From the NCBI RefSeq assembly GCF_015706575.1, contig NW_024037076.1, positions 15,132,898 through 15,196,897 of the forward strand: 64,000 nucleotides of DNA, in the 5' to 3' direction. How positions within the stretch are numbered: position 1 is the stretch's first letter; the number at the start of each line of letters is the position of its first letter. This document shows, piece after piece, positions 59,382 to 64,000 of the stretch. Both the position numbers and the translations under genes were made by a program. The stretch is from Patiria miniata. Its lineage: Eukaryota > Echinodermata > Asteroidea > Valvatida > Asterinidae. The notes below the pieces were generated by a model. That model was not told where the DNA came from, searched no databases, and saw nothing but the letters and a program-made list of their open reading frames with translations.

Positions 59382-61251
59382 AAACTTATTCTCAACAACC
59401 AAAAACTCCAAGAAAAAAACCTATGATATTTAATGTCTTTATTCAATGAAATATGGGTCTTTGAATTGTAAATGCATATTTAAGTTTATGCAAATAATGG
59501 GCGTGGGCGCGGCATACACACGCCCCAGCTTGACACGTGCAAAGCAGTATTTCCTTGTTTGCCCACAGGGGATGTATTATAAGCTGTGTACCCAAAACAC
59601 GAAGGGTGACATTTCAGGAAAAAAAAAAAAAAATCGCCAGCCGAGCTCCGGCGGGCGCATTGTTGGAGGGCTAATTAGGGCACAGGTGCGCTGACCCGGT
59701 TCCTTTGTCTGGCTAAGTGCGTGCTCTGGAGATAACTTTCTAACAAATAGGTCACTAAAAGGTTTGGATATTCCAACTTGCAACATTTTGATACATTTTG
59801 TCTAGCTGTGGTTTTCTATGCTGGGAATCAGGGGTACGGTGCGGTGAGTTGACCGCAAAGTCTGTCTGGCGAAATAAATGAGAGCTCTTTTGAGTTTGAA
59901 ATCCTCTCTGTTGTCTGCCCTTTTTTCTTGCGTTTTGCTCGACTTGGAGGACATAAGCCAGAGGTTCCCGCTATTATTACTGAAAGTATAATTGCTGAAC
60001 TAGTTTTTGAAGTGTTTATGTATGTTTTATTTGTGCAAATATTGGGTGCAATTAGCAGACTAACCCAGCGAACAAAGCTGACGGACAGCGAACGAAAATG
60101 TGTTCGATAAAAGGGTGCTCTGATCAGTTGAGAGAACTAGATTATTTTGTACATGTACATGTATATAATTACGGAGGCATTGAGGCGAACATCTAACAGC
60201 CATAATAAATTTACCCCTAAAAGTAAACAAGAAATTCTTTTAGAAAAATCCCAGAGTCCGTAACGTAAATGAACCAAGGTTTTCAAAACGTTTTAATGTA
60301 ATGTTGGGGTTCATGTCAAGTTTTCTACAACACCGCCACGTGCTGTGGGCAGCATACTGCGTGCAAGGCGATTCCCTATAACCACGTGCATTCGACACGA
60401 TTGAACAGGCGATGGAAAACTTTGGGGGGAATTGGCTTCGCTGTATCAGTGTAATGTACCGCTTCTTGTGCGACCCTGTGCGAGCAGTACGTCCTCAAAA
60501 TAAGTACATGAAAACGGAAAATACAAAGGCCCACACAGAAAAAAGAAATCAAGTTCTTTGCATGAGATTGCAGAGGTCTTCTACATCGATGTTGGCATGC
60601 CATTTTCGCGATGTCCATAGCCGATCCAGTAAGCCCCTCCCACTGCGCACGTGGGCAAATTAACACATGCTCCTCTCCAATGCCACGCTGCATTTTCCTA
60701 TGCTGCACACATGTACATGTAACACCAACGCGCGGGGAAACTTGCCAGGATCGCATCGGGGAAAACAGTGGCGGTTTTCTTTTGAAAGTAGGGATTGTAA
60801 GTAGGACAACAACAAACAAAAATACGGACAACGGAAACGTTACTACTTATGCTAGAAGTTTGATATGAAAAGGTGTCAGGAAGTGTTTTGTGAAGACATG
60901 AAAGACAAAATGTCTTGTTATTATCTTGTCGGAAGCATCAGCGATTGGTGTTGCAGTCCGGCGTTAAAAAAATGGGTTGGCTTTACTGCAAGCACTCCCA
61001 AAGCAGAAGTAATATATGTATGACATTATTGCTTGGCATATATACAAGCTACTTTTTTATAGTTTTTTTTGGCAGCAACTTGAAACTTAACTTTGAGAAT
61101 ACACTTTTGTTGTTAAAAAAAAGTTTTTTCCACCTTTATATTTTATTGCATATCACCACCGAATATTCTTATTCGAAAATGAATATTCGAATATTCGATT
61201 ATCGATCGAATAACCGAATATTCGAAAATTCGGCACAGCCCTACTGTCCAT

Positions 61252-62184
61252 GTATATACACGAGCCTGGGAGTGCCACGGCGGATGTTTGGCTCCCTGTA
61301 CTGCATGCATTCTAAGAGCAGAAACATAATACCGTCCTTGCTCATGCAGCAGCTGACAGAACGAGCTGCTCGGTGCAAACCATTGATCTCCATATACACA
61401 GACCCACTCTTGCAAACAACAATTTAGCGCTAGCAGGGGAGCTGGTTACGTACCTAAACGTAAGTTGGTGCATTTTCATGGTCGTTTCTGTAAATTTTGT
61501 TATCAACCGACAACCTATTTTTTTGGTATTTCTTCTATTATAAGGTTTTTAATTTAATGATTTCCGATTTGTCTTCTGCCCAAAAAGAGCGTATCGGGAT
61601 GCAAAAAATGTGATCGGCAATTTCGGCAGCGTATCGGGCGAAAATACTGCGTATCAGCTTGATACGCAAGCTTGTACGTGGGGAGAACCCTGCGTGGTGC
61701 ATGTGTTTCGTACGTCATTTAGGGGATTTTATGCCAGTTTATTTTTTCTACTCTAGAAAAAAAAAGTAGTTTCCATTCGAATATTAGGCTTGTTTCGGTA
61801 TTGCATTTATGATACCACGGTATCCAGTGACAAAAAAAACCGCGATATTCACTAAAACCGCAGTATTATGTATCAGGGAAAAAAACAACTAACCACCAGG
61901 CACCACGTGCCGAGTTGATAAGCCGCTGGCGCGGCATATCGCTGTAACACTAAGAGATTATTAAAAATGAAAAGCTTACTTTTTGTGGTATTGTATTGTT
62001 CAAATTTGTAAGTCATTGACATGACAAGATCCACTAAAAATAATGCAGATCGTCGACCGATGCCTGAGGCCTAGGCTAGGCCGACCACGCGACGATCCCC
62101 CTATCCTAGCGACCGTATGCTTTTCAGTTGGTATCCATTGTGAGCGATTCAATATTAAAAGCTCATGCAATTTATGCCGGCCAC
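61252..62184. other. Spacer between two inverted hAT-like copies
   Basis: This 0.93 kb spacer lies between the 3' ends of two oppositely oriented copies. The left end follows target duplication CTGTCCAT. The right end is CCGGCCAC (62177-62184), the complement of GTGGCCGG at 58858-58865. No gene was recognised. Confidence 0.55.
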
Positions 62185-64000
62185 TAGGGCTGTGCCGAAT
62201 ATTCGAATATTCGGTTATTCGATCGATAATCGAATATTCGAATATTCATTTTCGAATAAGAATATTCGGTGGTGATATGCAATGAAATATAAAGGTGGAA
62301 AAAACTTTTTTTTAACAACAAAAGTGTATTCTCAAAGTTAAGTTTCAAGTTGCTGCCTAAAAAACCCATAAAAAAGTAGCTTGTATATATGCCAAGCAAT
62401 AATGTCATACATATATTACTTCTGCTTTGGGAGTGCTTGCAGTAAAGCCAACCAATTTTTTTAACGCCGGACTGCAACACCAATCGCTGATGCTTCCGAC
62501 AAGATAAACAAGACATTTTGTCTTTCATGTCTTCACAAAACTTCCTGACACCTTTTCATATCAAACTTCTAGCATGAGTAGTAACGTTTCCGTTGTCCGT
62601 ATTTTTGTTTGTTGTTGTCCTACTTACAATCCCTACTTTCAAAAGAAAACCGCCGCTGTTTTCCCCGATGCGATCCTGGCAAGTTTCCCCGCGCGTTGGT
62701 GTTACATGTACATGTGTGCAGCATAGGAAAATGCAGCGTGGCATTGGAGAGGAGCATGTGTTAATTTGCCCACGTGCGCAGTGGGAGGGGCTTACTGGAT
62801 CGGCTATTGACATCGCGAAAATGGCATGCTAACATCGATGTAGAAGACCTCTGCAATGTCGTGCAAAGAACTTGATTTCTTTTTTCTGTGTGGGCCTTTG
62901 TATTTTCCGTTTTCATGTACTTATTTTGAGGACGTACTGCTCGCACAGGGTCGCACAAGAAGCGGTACATTACACTGATACAGCGAAGCCAATTCCCCCC
63001 AAAGTTTTCCATCGCCTGTTCAATCGTGTCGAATGCACGTGGTTATAGGGAATCGCCTTGCACGCAGTATGCTGCCCACAGCACGTGGCGGTGTTGTAGA
63101 AAACTTGACATGAACCCCAACATTACATTAAAACGTTTTGAAAACCTTGGTTCATTTACGTTACGGACTCTGGGATTTTTCTAAAAGAATTTCCTGTTTA
63201 CTTTTAGGGGTAAATTTATTATGGCTGTTAGATGTTCGCCTCAATGCCTCCGTAATTATATACATGTACATGTACAAAATAATCTAGTTCTCTCAACTGA
63301 TCAGAGCACCCTTTTATCGAACACATTTTCGTTCGCTGTCCGTCAGCTTTGTTCGCTGGGTTAGTCTGCTAATTGCACCCAATATTTGCACAAATAAAAC
63401 ATACATAAACACTTCAAAAACTAGTTCAGCAATTATACTTTCAGTAATAATAGCGGGAACCTCTGGCTTATGTCCTCCAAGTCGAGCAAAACGCAAGAAA
63501 AAAGGGCAGACAACAGAGAGGATTTCAAACTCAAAAGAGCTCTCATTTATTTCGCCAGACAGACTTTGCGGTCAACTCACCGCACCGTACCCCTGATTCC
63601 CAGCATAGAAAACCACAGCTAGACAAAATGTATCAAAATGTTGCAAGTTGGAATATCCAAACCTTTTAGTGGCCTATTTGTTAGAAAGTTATCTCCAGAG
63701 CACGCACTTAGCCAGACAAAAGAACCGGGTCAGCGCACCTGTGCCCTAATTAGCCCTCCAACAATGCGCCCGCCGGAGCTCGGCTGGCGATTTTTTTTTT
63801 TTTTTCCTGAAATGTCACCCTTCGTGTTTTGGGTACACAGCTTATAATACATCCCCTGTGGGCAAACAAGGAAATACTGCTTTGCACGTGTCAAGCTGGG
63901 GCGTGTGTATGCCGCGCCCACGCCCATTATTTGCATAAACTTAAATATGCATTTACAATTCAAAGACCCATATTTCATTGAATAAAGACATTAAATATCA
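62185..64000 (-). mobile_element. Inverted copy of the hAT-like element, cut by window edge
   Basis: It starts TAGGGCTGTGCCGAATATTC, the 3' terminus. It runs as the near-identical reverse complement of 61243 back to about 59430. Matching ORFs in the two copies are identical or differ by single residues, so the copies are recent or homogenised. The 5' end should lie about 560 bp beyond the window. Confidence 0.85.

Larger units (their letters stand above)
56783..61243 (+). mobile_element. hAT-like composite element with exact 8-bp target duplication
   Basis: It begins TAGGGCTGAGTCAATTCG and ends ATTCGGCACAGCCCTA. It is flanked by CTGTCCAT on both sides (56775-56782 and 61244-61251). Both termini are dense in CGAATATTCG. 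Its first 516 bp are repeated at 58866-59381, so the body contains a duplicated 5' end with 1.57 kb of foreign sequence between. No hAT transposase domain was recognised in its ORFs; the longest is 151 codons on the minus strand at 60376-60831. Confidence 0.75.

Noticed and set aside
60376..60831. 151-codon minus-strand ORF inside the hAT-like element
   Set aside because: No transposase motif was recognised. The equivalent ORF in the inverted copy (from 62593) is interrupted after about 79 codons, so it is not under clear coding constraint.

Overview
The window is eukaryotic genomic DNA. Exons are short, introns are long, GT-AG splice sites are clear, and there are many inverted-repeat mobile elements. 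The protein families (complement-type sushi/CCP, factor B-like vWA plus serine-protease fold, F-type lectin) and the frequent palindromic ACATGTACATGT-like motifs suggest a marine invertebrate deuterostome. An echinoderm or hemichordate seems most likely and a cephalochordate is not excluded. This assignment is an inference, not a database match.

Two secreted-protein genes lie head to head, about 2.8 kb apart. On the minus strand (12465 down to 168, running off the left edge) is a complement factor B/C2-like gene. It reads: signal peptide, sushi, calcium-binding EGF with a 45-residue acidic insert, sushi, sushi, vWA domain over four exons with all MIDAS residues kept, then the first exon of a chymotrypsin-fold domain. 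In that exon the catalytic histidine (TAAHC in active enzymes) is replaced (TAGSC). All ten exons join in frame: 1755 nt, 585 codons.

On the plus strand (15251 to 54545, continuing beyond the last exon I can see) is a large mosaic gene of 19 exons, about 1016 codons. It reads: signal peptide (its exon is tandemly duplicated), WAP-like cysteine module, sushi, second WAP-like module, nine more sushi domains (one split by a phase-0 intron), an F-type lectin (fucolectin) domain over three exons, and two more sushi domains. No stop codon, transmembrane segment or 3' end was found. The pair looks like a complement-type component beside a sushi/lectin recognition or regulatory protein, sharing a bidirectional intergenic region.

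Introns and the right-hand 9 kb are rich in non-autonomous DNA transposons, many with exact target-site duplications: hAT-like (8 bp), piggyBac-like (TTAA), a 9-bp-TSD foldback element, a pogo-like element (TA), tRNA-derived SINEs and foldback elements. Two hAT-like elements share termini but have bodies made of different hexamer arrays; one is inserted inside a SINE. From 56.8 to 64 kb, copies of one hAT-like family form a rearranged inverted structure. Their two target-site duplications are shuffled between element ends, which records an ectopic rearrangement (or an assembly problem) and makes a testable prediction for the sequence right of the window.
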